Shown here in pieces: positions 34,126 to 43,271 of a stretch of DNA of 64,000 bases. The stretch is taken from the NCBI GenBank assembly GCA_045599005.1, contig JAZRVF010000025.1, positions 214,374 through 278,373 on the forward strand, in the 5' to 3' direction. Below the pieces are notes generated by a model, which saw only the letters and a program-made list of their open reading frames with translations, searched no databases and had not been told where the DNA came from. The stretch is from Treponema_I sp045599005. Its GTDB lineage: Bacteria; Spirochaetota; Spirochaetia; Treponematales; Treponemataceae. A program made the translations under genes and the position numbers. Every line of letters begins with the position of its first letter. Positions within the stretch are counted from its first letter, which is position 1.

Positions 34126-37100
34126 CTAAAGTTTCAATCGGCCGCCCAAACTCATGTCAAAAAGGGTTGAGGTTTTCTTTTCATCGGAAAGAACTGTTGC
34201 AGAAGCCTCAATTAAAAGCGCAATATTTTCATTGATATCAATTGTCTGATTGTATTGCGCCTTCCATTTCTGGACAGGATCATTGCCATCCGTCTTCTGA
34301 ACCTGGGATTCAATGCTGATTTTACCAGTGTTTCCTTCCGGGCCGAAAGTTGCAGAAACTGTATTTTTCAATTTCCAGTCTTTTTCCGCAGAAGAAAAAT
34401 CGCATGTATAAGTCAGTTTCCTGTTTTCCCTGAAAAATTGTGAATAAATCAGAAGAAAATCAAAGCCTAAATCAAAATCAGACAAAGAAAACCTGAAAGT
34501 ACCGAAAAGTTCGTTTTCCAGATTGAAGAAATTGATTGCCTCATGACCGGTCTCCAAAGAAAAATCGTGGACATAGCCTGATGAGAAAGATTCCCCTTTG
34601 AAAGTTAAAACAATTTTCGAAGGAATTAACAGATCTTTGGAACTGCCGAAAACAGGACGGGCCCAGGAAAACTGACCTTTGTGAACGAATTTTGAGAAAT
34701 CAGAATCAATTATTTTTTCGGATAAAACCAGTGACAATGAATTGCGTGAAACTTTGAAAGGTAAGGAAAGCTGACAGAGTAAAACATCATTCCGGAAAAG
34801 GTTTTCGGAAGAGGAGACTTTGCCTTCCGCAGACAGGATCAGTTCCGGTGCAAAAGACAGAAAACCGAATTTAAAAGATTGAATGAACTGATTCTTTAAA
34901 GATACAGGATCCTGGGGCTTTTTTCTGAAACTGCTTAAAATCCAGTTGAATTCGTAATCTGCAATTTTTTCAGCATCAAAAGAAATCTGGGAATCAACCG
35001 AAAATTTTTCCAATTCTTCGCCGAAAAGAAAATCTGCCTTTGCCTCTCCCTTGATTTCTGAAAAGACTTTATCCAAAGGCACATCAAATCCGATAAATTC
35101 CGTTTTTGAGATTTTTTTTTCAGAAGTATCAAAGGATAAAGAATCCTTAAATTGAATGAAGGGTGAATAAATCCAGGAAGGATTCTGCGAAATTGAATAG
35201 GAAAGATCATCAGCATCTGCAGAAAAGGATGTGCTGAAAATACTGAAATTCCAGTTTCCTCTTGCATTCAGGAAAAAATGATTGTATGCATCCAAAGGAT
35301 TGTATTTTCCTTTGAAATTAAGGCCAAGATTGTTTTCTCCATTTTCCAGGATTAACGAAGTCCGGTTCGAAAGTTCCACATTGGAGACAGAATCAGCAAG
35401 GAAAAAATCTTCAAAGATAAAATCTTCAGGAAAAACTTCATCGGCACCTTCAATTTTTATCTGAATCCGTGTGGCAGATTCTGCAGATGCAGGAATGTCA
35501 AAAGAAATCCGGTGCAGAGAAATCGCAGCTTCCTTAAGATCTTTTTCAGAAAGTTGATATTCAAAGACTTTTCTGTAATCCATTTTAGAGGATGAAATCA
35601 CAACAGGCTCAAGAAAAGTGATTTTTATTGAGATTTGAGATTCGCGGCCGGCAATGTCTGGAGCAGAAAGGTAAAAACCTGCTTTTCTGTATTTATTCAG
35701 AGGAAATGAAGGAAAATCTTCTGTTAAAACTGCAGTTGTTCCTCCATAAAGTTTCTCAACATTGAATTTTGCTTTTTCTTCTGAATTGCTTATTAAGTAG
35801 AATCCGCTGGAATCCGGATTTAAAAACTGTGCGGAAAAACAGGAATCCAGAGACAGGGCCCAATCCTCAGAAAAAGAAAAACCAGTTTTCAGGCCCGCCT
35901 CAATTCCAGTTTCTCCAGAAAGAATTCTGTCTGTGCCGGAATGAATGACTTCTTCTGAAAGCCCGGGCAGAAAGGGCCAGAGGGAGGAAAAATTACCATA
36001 AAGTTCCAGATTTTCTGACAAAACCCAGTGTGTCTCATTGATGAGCCGTATTTTACCGACCTCAGTCTGTGCCGCTTTTTCATTCCACCGGATTGTAACC
36101 AGATCATTTTCTTTTACACTTTCTTCTATATTAATGACACCGCTTGAAGGGTTGTAAGAAAAAGCGGCGGGAATCTGATTGAGTGTCACCACTACCGAAT
36201 CGGGGATTGCATCAGTGGGAATCTCGTACCGGGAAACTGACTTGGTTTCCTGGTACTGAATATTAAAAGGGCAGACAAAATCAGTTTTTTCCGGGGAAAG
36301 ATAAAAACCTTGATCAATGGCAAAAAAAGGGAAAAGTTCTGAAAGATAATCGCCGGATCCTGAGGGAACAGCTTTTATCCAGTATTTTTCACTGTCAAAA
36401 AAATCTTCTCCAAACTCATTAAAAAACCAGGCTTCTGAAGGGGAATTATCCAGGGACTTTTCATGGGACAGATAAACTTCGTCAAAAGCGTTTTTTCCTC
36501 CAGCCTGATAAAAGGAACAGTTCTGGAAAGGCGAAAATAATTCCGGAGCATATAAAAACATTCGCCCCTTTTTATGTGAAAAATCTGAGCCGGTCAACTG
36601 CAGAAGTTTATCAATGCTGCCATTGCAGAAAAGATTCGCACAGTCCTGAAGCAAATCTGAGACCGCTTTTGTCAGATCCGGTTCGGAAAAGTCAGCGTCA
36701 AAAAGAAAATCAGCAAAAAGTTTACCTTTTGCGCCATTTTTCAGAAGAATCATGTTCTGGGAACTGAGAACTGCGTAGGAAGACAGAGAAAGCCGTTCCA
36801 GATTCCCGTCCTTTGTCTCAATAAAAAGATTCTTTATGCGGGAAACAGGAATTTCAGGCGGAAAAGAAAAAAACTGGCCACGGGCATATTCCCAGCAGTT
36901 CACCTGACGAAACTGGATCTCTTTCTGGCCACGGAAACTTTTTTCGTTGCTTTCAAGCTGCTCATAACGGAGAAGCGTATTGTTTGACCAGGTTCCTGAA
37001 TCATCACCGAAAGAAAAAAGGACTCCAGGAGCTTCAGAACCATAAATTCCAGCGGATTCAAGACCGATTCCCCTGTTTCCGGCTTTGATTGTTTTAAGTG

Positions 37101-38568
37101 CGGAATCTTCAGTCCCCGAATATTCAAAGAGCAAGGAATTCGAAAGGAAATTTTTTGAGAAACTGCCTTCAAAGGAAAACTGATCACCGAATCCTGCATA
37201 AGTGTATAAATCAATATTCTGCGAAAAAACAGGATTTTTAACAGAGAATTGATCTTTTGAAAATTCCAGACCTGATTCCAATTTTGCTTCCCATGTTCCT
37301 GAAACTTCCGCAGAAAAATCACCGTTCTCGTAAGTCAAAGCAGATGCAGAATCAGGCTTCCCCGAAAAAACAAGCAGAGAACCGAGGACAATGCATTTAA
37401 TCAGATGCCGGGCTTTTTTTAGTTTTATGGAATGATTTTTCTGTTCAAGATTCAGAATGGTTTTTTCAACAGTCCGCTTTTTCTGTTCCCCAAAATCAAA
37501 AAGTTCGCCCTGTTCCTCAGTCTCTCCATCCATAAGATTCTGCATTGCAAGGCCCAGAAGCCGGATTCCTTTGCCACGCTCCCATTTTCTGTTGAAAAGG
37601 ATCTTTGCGTATTCATAAAGATCTTCGGAAGAGGAGACTGTTCTCTGAAAAGTTTCCTGAATGCTTACAGTGGTAAAATCTTCATAACGGATTTTAAGAT
37701 GGACACTTTTGCTCCTGCATTTTTCCCGCAGTGACCTGAAAAAAACTGTGTAGGCAAGCTGGGAAAGGGCGGTTTCTATTGCATAAGGTTCTGTAAGGTC
37801 AAAGGAAAAAGTCCGTTCCGCACTGATTGACCGGCTTTTAGGTTCATCATCAAAAGAGCCTTCCACCTGTCCCCTGACAACATGGTACAGAAAAGAGCCC
37901 ATGCTCTGACCGAAAATGTTTGAGAGTCCGGAAAGTGTTGCCTCATGCACCTGCTGTGTCGTAAAAAATCCAAGCTGATTAAGACGTGCAAGAGATTTGG
38001 AACCGATTCCCCAGACTTTTGAAAGGGGCAGAGAAAGCATGAATTCTTCTTCTTTTCCCTCAGGAACACGGTAAAGTCCGTCTGGCTTGGACAGACCGGA
38101 AGCAATTTTTGCAAGGTATTTATTGGAGGCAATACCCACAGAAACCGTAAGGCCTGTCTCGTCTTTCACACGTTTTTTCAGACGCCTTGCGGTGTCTTCC
38201 GGGTCGCCCCATAAAAGCTGTGTGCCTGAGACATCGATAAAAGCCTCGTCAACAGACATCTGCTGCATATCAGGAGAAAAATCTGAGAAAATCTGCATCA
38301 CCTGTGAGGACAGTTCGTGATAACGCTGGTGCCGCCCGCGGATGTAAACGCCCTGCGGACAGAGCTGATAGGCTTTTGCAATGGGCATTGCCGAATGGAC
38401 ACCGAATTTTCTTGCTTCATAAGAGCAGGTTGAGACAACACTGCGCCGGTCACCTGGAAGTCCGCCCACAATAACAGGTTTTCCACGGAGAGAAGGATTG
38501 TCCAGAACTTCCACACTGGCGAAAAAAGCATCAAGATCAACATGAAAAAAACATTTTTCAGTCTTCAA
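34126..38568 (-). CDS. dinB: DNA polymerase IV (DinB) fused in frame to a large exported outer-membrane-type protein
   Basis: Residues 1-360 are a complete Y-family polymerase IV: FHVDLDAFFASVE (metal-binding Asp), SVDEAFIDVSG, SNKYLAKIASGLSKPDGLY, the helix-hairpin-helix KVWGIGSKSLARLNQLG, the little-finger domain, and a clamp-binding-like EQGELFDF. The frame then continues without a stop. After about 20 residues comes a textbook Sec signal peptide (KLKKARHLIKCIVLGSLLVF, then a SASA cleavage site, near residues 381-410) and about 1070 residues of beta-rich, aromatic-containing sequence that ends like an outer-membrane barrel (SLGGRLKL). No ATG, GTG or TTG lies between the DinB end and the signal peptide in this frame. 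Either this is a true fusion or the stop and start separating two genes have been lost. The start overlaps the upstream membrane-protein gene by 11 bases. Confidence 0.9.
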   Translation of the reverse strand: MKTEKCFFHVDLDAFFASVEVLDNPSLRGKPVIVGGLPGDRRSVVSTCSYEARKFGVHSAMPIAKAYQLCPQGVYIRGRHQRYHELSSQVMQIFSDFSPDMQQMSVDEAFIDVSGTQLLWGDPEDTARRLKKRVKDETGLTVSVGIASNKYLAKIASGLSKPDGLYRVPEGKEEEFMLSLPLSKVWGIGSKSLARLNQLGFFTTQQVHEATLSGLSNIFGQSMGSFLYHVVRGQVEGSFDDEPKSRSISAERTFSFDLTEPYAIETALSQLAYTVFFRSLREKCRSKSVHLKIRYEDFTTVSIQETFQRTVSSSEDLYEYAKILFNRKWERGKGIRLLGLAMQNLMDGETEEQGELFDFGEQKKRTVEKTILNLEQKNHSIKLKKARHLIKCIVLGSLLVFSGKPDSASALTYENGDFSAEVSGTWEAKLESGLEFSKDQFSVKNPVFSQNIDLYTYAGFGDQFSFEGSFSKNFLSNSLLFEYSGTEDSALKTIKAGNRGIGLESAGIYGSEAPGVLFSFGDDSGTWSNNTLLRYEQLESNEKSFRGQKEIQFRQVNCWEYARGQFFSFPPEIPVSRIKNLFIETKDGNLERLSLSSYAVLSSQNMILLKNGAKGKLFADFLFDADFSEPDLTKAVSDLLQDCANLFCNGSIDKLLQLTGSDFSHKKGRMFLYAPELFSPFQNCSFYQAGGKNAFDEVYLSHEKSLDNSPSEAWFFNEFGEDFFDSEKYWIKAVPSGSGDYLSELFPFFAIDQGFYLSPEKTDFVCPFNIQYQETKSVSRYEIPTDAIPDSVVVTLNQIPAAFSYNPSSGVINIEESVKENDLVTIRWNEKAAQTEVGKIRLINETHWVLSENLELYGNFSSLWPFLPGLSEEVIHSGTDRILSGETGIEAGLKTGFSFSEDWALSLDSCFSAQFLNPDSSGFYLISNSEEKAKFNVEKLYGGTTAVLTEDFPSFPLNKYRKAGFYLSAPDIAGRESQISIKITFLEPVVISSSKMDYRKVFEYQLSEKDLKEAAISLHRISFDIPASAESATRIQIKIEGADEVFPEDFIFEDFFLADSVSNVELSNRTSLILENGENNLGLNFKGKYNPLDAYNHFFLNARGNWNFSIFSTSFSADADDLSYSISQNPSWIYSPFIQFKDSLSFDTSEKKISKTEFIGFDVPLDKVFSEIKGEAKADFLFGEELEKFSVDSQISFDAEKIADYEFNWILSSFRKKPQDPVSLKNQFIQSFKFGFLSFAPELILSAEGKVSSSENLFRNDVLLCQLSLPFKVSRNSLSLVLSEKIIDSDFSKFVHKGQFSWARPVFGSSKDLLIPSKIVLTFKGESFSSGYVHDFSLETGHEAINFFNLENELFGTFRFSLSDFDLGFDFLLIYSQFFRENRKLTYTCDFSSAEKDWKLKNTVSATFGPEGNTGKISIESQVQKTDGNDPVQKWKAQYNQTIDINENIALLIEASATVLSDEKKTSTLFDMSLGGRLKL

Positions 38569-39772
38569 ATTCCAGATCCTTCAATTCAAAAAGAACAGGT
38601 CTGTCGTTCCTGCCTTTGTCTGTGTGGGCTACAATTGTCACACTGGGGCAGTTCCGGCAGTTTGTGATGTATGACAGAGAAGGGGTAATCACTCCGCTGA
38701 ACTCAGCAGTCCCTGAATCAGCCATGCTGTAGTCGGAATCGGAGGACAGGACGGGAAAATAATCAGAATCGCTGACAGACACGTCAAAAGATACAATCGT
38801 CATGTTTGATGAAAACTCAAGGACATTTGTAGCCAGGGCTGTTGTCTGCTGTTTACGCACTTTTACCTTGAACCAGGGTTCAAGACCGTCTTTCACTGTC
38901 CATGAGAGAGAACCATCCACTGCCTTAACAAGATTCAGTCCCGCTTCCCGGTCAAGAGCATTCCCTCTGGCCACCATATATCCCCAGGAAATCAGGGAGA
39001 TACCCAGAAGAACAAGGGTTCTTGATCCACTGCCGATCACGAAGCGCCGGAGATTTTTTCCTCTGTTGGGACGGGACCAGACTTTCAGTGAAATCAGAAT
39101 CCGGATTGCCATAAGGATGAAAGGCAGGACAATGCAGGCATGAAGAAATGAAGAGAACCAGCTGTCAGCGGGAAGAAGCAGATAGGAAGCAAAGCTGAAG
39201 TCCGGCTGAAGATAGGCTCCCATTGCATATATTATGAAAGGAACCCACATGAGAAGAAAAACGATTATCTGTGGAATCAGTTTTTTTGCAAAATCAGATA
39301 ATCCGACAAGAACAAATTCCACACCGAAAAGAATGAAAAGAGGCATCTTCAGTGCGGTGAAAATAAAAATATTGCCAAAAGAGATGAAAATCTGGATATA
39401 AAAATAAAATTTCTGACCTTTGGGAAGATGGATTTTTGAACGGAGTTCGAAGAGCAGCCAAAGCATCGTGATTCCGAAACAGAGCACAACAACATGTGAT
39501 GCATAGGGAAAATCAGCATAACGGGGAACAAGAAATGAAACTGCAAGAAAGGAAATCCGAAGAAAAAAAGTGAGGGATCCGATCAGAATGAAGAGAACGT
39601 ACCACCAGCGCCGGAAAAGTTTATGCTCCTGATAACGGTTTTTTCCCAGGGAAAAGGAAAAAATGCAGAGTAAAAAGAGAGAGACTGCTGTGAACGAAAT
39701 AAAAAGAACTACAAGCAGTGTCTCGTCAATTGAAAAGATTGAATCTGAAAATCTGGCAAATAAACTTTCCAT
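38558..39772 (-). CDS. Multi-pass membrane protein of unknown function, 404 residues
   Basis: The first 285 residues contain about seven to eight hydrophobic segments (for example ETLLVVLFISFTAVSLFLLC, and YIQIFISFGNIFIFTALKMP), ending with LVLLGISLISWGYMVARGNA. The last 120 residues are soluble, beta-rich and probably periplasmic (TIVSFDVSVSDSDYFPVLSS), finishing with NCRNCPSVTIVAHTDKGRND. I do not recognise a family. Its promoter is divergent from that of the GH3-auxin-family gene. The gene overlaps dinB by 11 bases, so DinB is translated from the same mRNA. Confidence 0.85.
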   Translation of the reverse strand: MESLFARFSDSIFSIDETLLVVLFISFTAVSLFLLCIFSFSLGKNRYQEHKLFRRWWYVLFILIGSLTFFLRISFLAVSFLVPRYADFPYASHVVVLCFGITMLWLLFELRSKIHLPKGQKFYFYIQIFISFGNIFIFTALKMPLFILFGVEFVLVGLSDFAKKLIPQIIVFLLMWVPFIIYAMGAYLQPDFSFASYLLLPADSWFSSFLHACIVLPFILMAIRILISLKVWSRPNRGKNLRRFVIGSGSRTLVLLGISLISWGYMVARGNALDREAGLNLVKAVDGSLSWTVKDGLEPWFKVKVRKQQTTALATNVLEFSSNMTIVSFDVSVSDSDYFPVLSSDSDYSMADSGTAEFSGVITPSLSYITNCRNCPSVTIVAHTDKGRNDRPVLFELKDLEFED

Positions 39773-39789
39773 AAGAGTCCGGACTTAAA

Positions 39790-39818
39790 ATCTTAATACA
39801 TATAGCATAAATTCTCAA
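39790..39818 (-). promoter_or_regulatory. Sigma-70-type promoter of the membrane protein-dinB unit
   Basis: On the minus strand TTGAGA (39818-39813), 17-base spacer, TAAGAT (39795-39790). The predicted leader is only about ten bases and has no clear ribosome-binding site. Confidence 0.45.
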
Positions 39819-39843
39819 AATAGTATATAAATTTCATACTGAC

Positions 39844-39895
39844 TATAATACACATTCATTACAGTCTCAAAACAATTGTATTTCTGAGACTGTAA
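39844..39895 (+). promoter_or_regulatory. -10 box and 5'-leader stem-loop of the GH3-auxin-family gene
   Basis: TATAAT at 39844-39849 would start transcription near 39856. Directly after it lies a perfect inverted repeat: TTACAGTCTCA (39859-39869) and TGAGACTGTAA (39885-39895) around 15 bases. At the very 5' end of an mRNA it could be a stabilising hairpin, or a DNA operator just below the start site. No T run follows, so it is not a simple terminator. Confidence 0.5.
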
Positions 39896-39917
39896 CATTC
39901 ATTGTTGAGGTGAAAAA

Positions 39918-41630
39918 ATGTCTGACAAATTGACTTTGAAAAAAACAGAAGGTGCATGGTTCATCAACTTTGCACTTGGTATCGCAGGTAAAGCACAGCT
40001 TAAAAAGCTGAACAAAGCTGCAAAAGACTGCGGAAAGACTTCAAACGCAACACTCCGTGGCATTCTTGAGTATGCAAAGGATTCAGAATGGGGAAAAGCC
40101 CATCACTTTGCAGAGATTCTCAGTGCTGAAGATGACAAGACCCTTTATGAACTCTGGCAGAAGAATGTTCCACCCCAGGATTATGAGGACCTGCGTCCTT
40201 TCGTTGAACGCCACAAGACAGGTGAGGAAAACATTCTTTTCCCCGGTAAACCGATGATGTATGCAACAACAAGCGGTACCACGAACCAGCCTAAATGGAT
40301 TCCTATTACAAACGAATATTACGGAAACGTTTACAGCAAGATGACAAAGCTGTGGCTTTACTCATTCATGATGCACCGTCCCACAGTTTTTGACGGACGC
40401 TGTATTTCAATCGTAGGTAAAGCTGTTGAAGGTTACGCTCCCGATGGAACTGTATATGGTTCTGTTTCCGGTGTAACACGTCGCGACGTTCCTAAATTCA
40501 TCTCAAAACTCCATTCTGCACCCTACCAGATTTTCAATATCGAGGATTATGCCTCTCGCTACTACGCAATCATGAGATGCGGACTGGAACAGAACGTAGG
40601 TTCAATCGTTACAGCAAATCCGTCAACAATCAAACAGATGATCAACAACATCAACGAACATTTTGACGAATATGTTGAAGACATTGAGAAGGGAACACTT
40701 AAAGCGGACCTTGACATTCCTAATGACATCCGCAAGGAGATTGAGGAATACTTCCAGCCGAACCCTGTACGTGCCCTGGAACTTAAAGCCCTCAAGTCAA
40801 AATACAAGGAAATTCTTCCCAAGCATTACTGGCCCAACATGAGAGTTCTTACAACATGGAAGTGCGGAAACACACGTTCTTATGCAACAAGATTTGCTGA
40901 CGCATTCCCCCCTGAAATGAACCACCAGGAATTCGGATACTTTGCATCTGAATGCCGTGCCGGTCTTGTAATCAACGGTCAGGACGATACAGTTCTTTTC
41001 CCGCACATGCACTTCTTTGAGTTTGTTGCAGAGGATGATCTTGAGAACCCCAATCCTAAATTCATACAGATCCAGGATGTTGAGGTTGGAAAGCGTTATG
41101 CAATCTATGTGACAACCTATGCCGGACTTTACCGCTACAACATGAATGACCTGGTTGAGATCACCGGTAAATACGATACAATTCCTACAATCCAGTTCAT
41201 CCAGAAGATCAACGGGATTGTCTCAATGACAGGTGAGAAAATCCATGAGAGCCAGTTCATTGACGCAGTGAACACAGCTATCAAAGAGACAGGAAAAGAT
41301 GTGCCTTTCTACCTTGGTTTTGCAGATCTGGCAATTTCAACTTACCAGTGGTATTTTGAGTTTGCTGACGAGAATATCACACCGGCAGAAGTGGAGCGCT
41401 TTGCATGGGTTGTTGAGAATGACCTGCGCAAACGGAATGTTGAGTACGAAGCAAAACGTTCTTCTTTCCGTATCAACGATCCTATCGTGCACAGCCTGAA
41501 ACCGGGAAGCCTTGAGCAGTTTAAGCTTGCATGTCTTGACGCAGGAATGGGCCGCGACGGACAGTTCAAATACAATCTGCTGATGCAGAACGAGCCACGC
41601 CACAATATCATCAAGACATTGGTAAAATAA
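39918..41630 (+). CDS. GH3 auxin-responsive-promoter family adenylate-forming enzyme
   Basis: The 570-residue protein belongs to the GH3 branch of the acyl-adenylate (ANL-like) superfamily, best known from plant hormone-amino acid conjugating enzymes. The ATP motifs are clear: MYATTSGTTNQPKWIPIT, NHQEFGYFASECRAGLV, YRYNMNDLVEITG and MTGEKIHESQ. Bacterial members are of uncertain substrate and probably activate a carboxylic acid for conjugation. No signal peptide is present. A GAGGTG site precedes the ATG. The gene has a -10 box and a perfect leader hairpin, and a HAD phosphatase gene begins at the very next base after its stop, so the two work from one transcript. Codon use and the clear upstream signal suggest good expression. 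Confidence 0.93.
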   Translation: MSDKLTLKKTEGAWFINFALGIAGKAQLKKLNKAAKDCGKTSNATLRGILEYAKDSEWGKAHHFAEILSAEDDKTLYELWQKNVPPQDYEDLRPFVERHKTGEENILFPGKPMMYATTSGTTNQPKWIPITNEYYGNVYSKMTKLWLYSFMMHRPTVFDGRCISIVGKAVEGYAPDGTVYGSVSGVTRRDVPKFISKLHSAPYQIFNIEDYASRYYAIMRCGLEQNVGSIVTANPSTIKQMINNINEHFDEYVEDIEKGTLKADLDIPNDIRKEIEEYFQPNPVRALELKALKSKYKEILPKHYWPNMRVLTTWKCGNTRSYATRFADAFPPEMNHQEFGYFASECRAGLVINGQDDTVLFPHMHFFEFVAEDDLENPNPKFIQIQDVEVGKRYAIYVTTYAGLYRYNMNDLVEITGKYDTIPTIQFIQKINGIVSMTGEKIHESQFIDAVNTAIKETGKDVPFYLGFADLAISTYQWYFEFADENITPAEVERFAWVVENDLRKRNVEYEAKRSSFRINDPIVHSLKPGSLEQFKLACLDAGMGRDGQFKYNLLMQNEPRHNIIKTLVK

Positions 41631-42356
41631 ATGGCTTATAAGTTTGACAGCAGCATAAAAGCAGTTATCTTCGACCTTGACGGCACCCTGTACGATAATT
41701 CCGGTGTAGGGAAAGGCATCGTCATGTCATGGCTGCCTGATGCGCTGCTGGCTTACGCAGAGCGGACAATCCGGAAAAGTTTCAAAGGCAGGGATTTCGG
41801 TAACAGAGAAGGTCTGCTGGAGGCTTTTGGAAGAGCCTGTTCGCTCAAAAGCAGAAAAAAACCGGATGATTTTCTCAAGTGGTATAATAATGTATACATC
41901 GAGAGAATGATCCGGGTGCTTGAAAAGAAATACATTTTCTATGACAAGGTTCCGGAAGTTCTTGAAAAGCTACGTGCAAAGGGAATCAAAACTGCTGTTT
42001 ACAGTGATTATCCCAAAGTTGCAGAGCGGATGAAGGCAATCGGCATTTCGCCAGCTTTGGTTGACATTGCGATTTCGGCGGAGGAATTCGGTGTCTTTAA
42101 ACCGGCAAAAGCTCCAATGGATGAACTTTTACGGATTTTTGGAGTAAAAAGCGAAGAGGCTCTGGTTGTTGGCGACCGGATTGACACAGACGGTCAGAGC
42201 GCCTTTGTGTCAGGTTGTAATTTTGTTCAGATTTACGGGAAAAAGTCAAAAAAGATGTTGCCTGAGGGCGAAAAGGAAACAAGCATTTCTTCAGAGGGTA
42301 AAACTTTTCCCCTTGTCACCTGGGACTGTTTTGCTGAAAAGGTTCTTGAAATATAA
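41631..42356 (+). CDS. HAD-superfamily hydrolase (phosphatase-like)
   Basis: The 241-residue protein has the four HAD motifs: AVIFDLDGTLYDNS (nucleophile and acid Asp), VYSDYP, the lysine in VFKPAKAPMDELL, and VVGDRIDTDGQSA. A helical cap lies between motifs 1 and 2. It probably dephosphorylates a small metabolite. It begins directly after the stop codon of the GH3-auxin-family gene, and a terminator follows, so the pair is a two-gene operon and the phosphatase may act on a product or by-product of the adenylating enzyme. Confidence 0.93.
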   Translation: MAYKFDSSIKAVIFDLDGTLYDNSGVGKGIVMSWLPDALLAYAERTIRKSFKGRDFGNREGLLEAFGRACSLKSRKKPDDFLKWYNNVYIERMIRVLEKKYIFYDKVPEVLEKLRAKGIKTAVYSDYPKVAERMKAIGISPALVDIAISAEEFGVFKPAKAPMDELLRIFGVKSEEALVVGDRIDTDGQSAFVSGCNFVQIYGKKSKKMLPEGEKETSISSEGKTFPLVTWDCFAEKVLEI

Positions 42357-42358
42357 GA

Positions 42359-42392
42359 AGGCGGGTATTGATCAGATACACCGCCTTTTTTT
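42359..42392 (+). terminator. Rho-independent terminator after the HAD gene
   Basis: AGGCGG-GTAT pairs with ATAC-A-CCGCCT (one bulge) around TGATCAG, followed by seven T. Confidence 0.8.
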
Positions 42393-42395
42393 GCG

Positions 42396-43229
42396 TCACA
42401 GCCCTGCAGAATCAGTTGCCGGCCACATATTCTGTTCGATTCCGGCCATCTCAACCATTTTTGAATGACACTTCTCAAGCATTTCCGCACAGCATTCCTT
42501 GCGTTTCTTTTCCATGTCCGGAATAATCGGTTCCCCGACTGTAATCGTGATCAGAGGATTTTTCCGGCCGAAAAGCTTATAAAGTCCTGAAGGCTTTCTG
42601 TAGGAGATTACCATGGGAATCACTGGGAGCTCATAGCGGTAAGCCATTGTGAAGGCACCTTTCTCAAAGGGGCGGATCGGTTCGTAATAATCCCAGCGGC
42701 AGGCTTCAGGAAAAACGTGGATCCATTTTTTCTTTGCATGGATTTCGTCAAAAGCCTCATTAAAGTTTTTAATTGCCTTGATACTTGCTGGAATCGGGAT
42801 TCCACCTGTTTTCCGGATCAGGAACTCATCTTTTGTCTCCAGATTTTCTGCCAGAGCGGGAAACCATGCCCTATGGAATCCGCTTGCCTGAAGAACCGCA
42901 AGAAAATCCCAGCGGTACACATGATTACATACAGTCATTGCGCCATTTTTGAAAAGTTTCTTATTTTTCCGGATGTTCTCACGTCCTTTTATACGCAGTC
43001 CGTGAACAATGGGATGAATCAGATAAACTATGGTGAAAATTCCTAGATAAATCAGACCGCTCATAAAACGGGCCTTGAAACTTTTATCAATGAAAGGGTA
43101 ATTCTCATCAACTGTTACAGTGCGGATCTTCTTTTTTTCAAGAATCACCTTGTGGGGATCCGCAGGGTAGTCAATTCCAGTCTCAGGAATAAAAACTCCT
43201 TCCTTAACGATATGTTCTTTCAATTCCAT
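42396..43229 (-). CDS. 1-acyl-sn-glycerol-3-phosphate acyltransferase family protein (PlsC-like)
   Basis: The 277-residue protein has the acyltransferase motif HX4D in VCNHVYRWDFLAVLQ and a second block HVFPEACRWDYYEP, with a membrane-associating stretch before them (FMSGLIYLGIFTIVYLIHPI). It most likely puts the second acyl chain on lysophosphatidic acid or a related lipid. The first 50 residues form an unusual N-terminal extension (KEGVFIPETGIDYPADPHKV). The start has a GGAGGAATAA site. The gene converges on the HAD gene with a terminator in between, and follows the pcrA-like gene upstream by 42 bases. Confidence 0.88.
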   Translation of the reverse strand: MELKEHIVKEGVFIPETGIDYPADPHKVILEKKKIRTVTVDENYPFIDKSFKARFMSGLIYLGIFTIVYLIHPIVHGLRIKGRENIRKNKKLFKNGAMTVCNHVYRWDFLAVLQASGFHRAWFPALAENLETKDEFLIRKTGGIPIPASIKAIKNFNEAFDEIHAKKKWIHVFPEACRWDYYEPIRPFEKGAFTMAYRYELPVIPMVISYRKPSGLYKLFGRKNPLITITVGEPIIPDMEKKRKECCAEMLEKCHSKMVEMAGIEQNMWPATDSAGL

Positions 43230-43271
43230 TTATTCCTCCTGTTGTGGCAAGCCACTTCAAAGCGTCTGATT

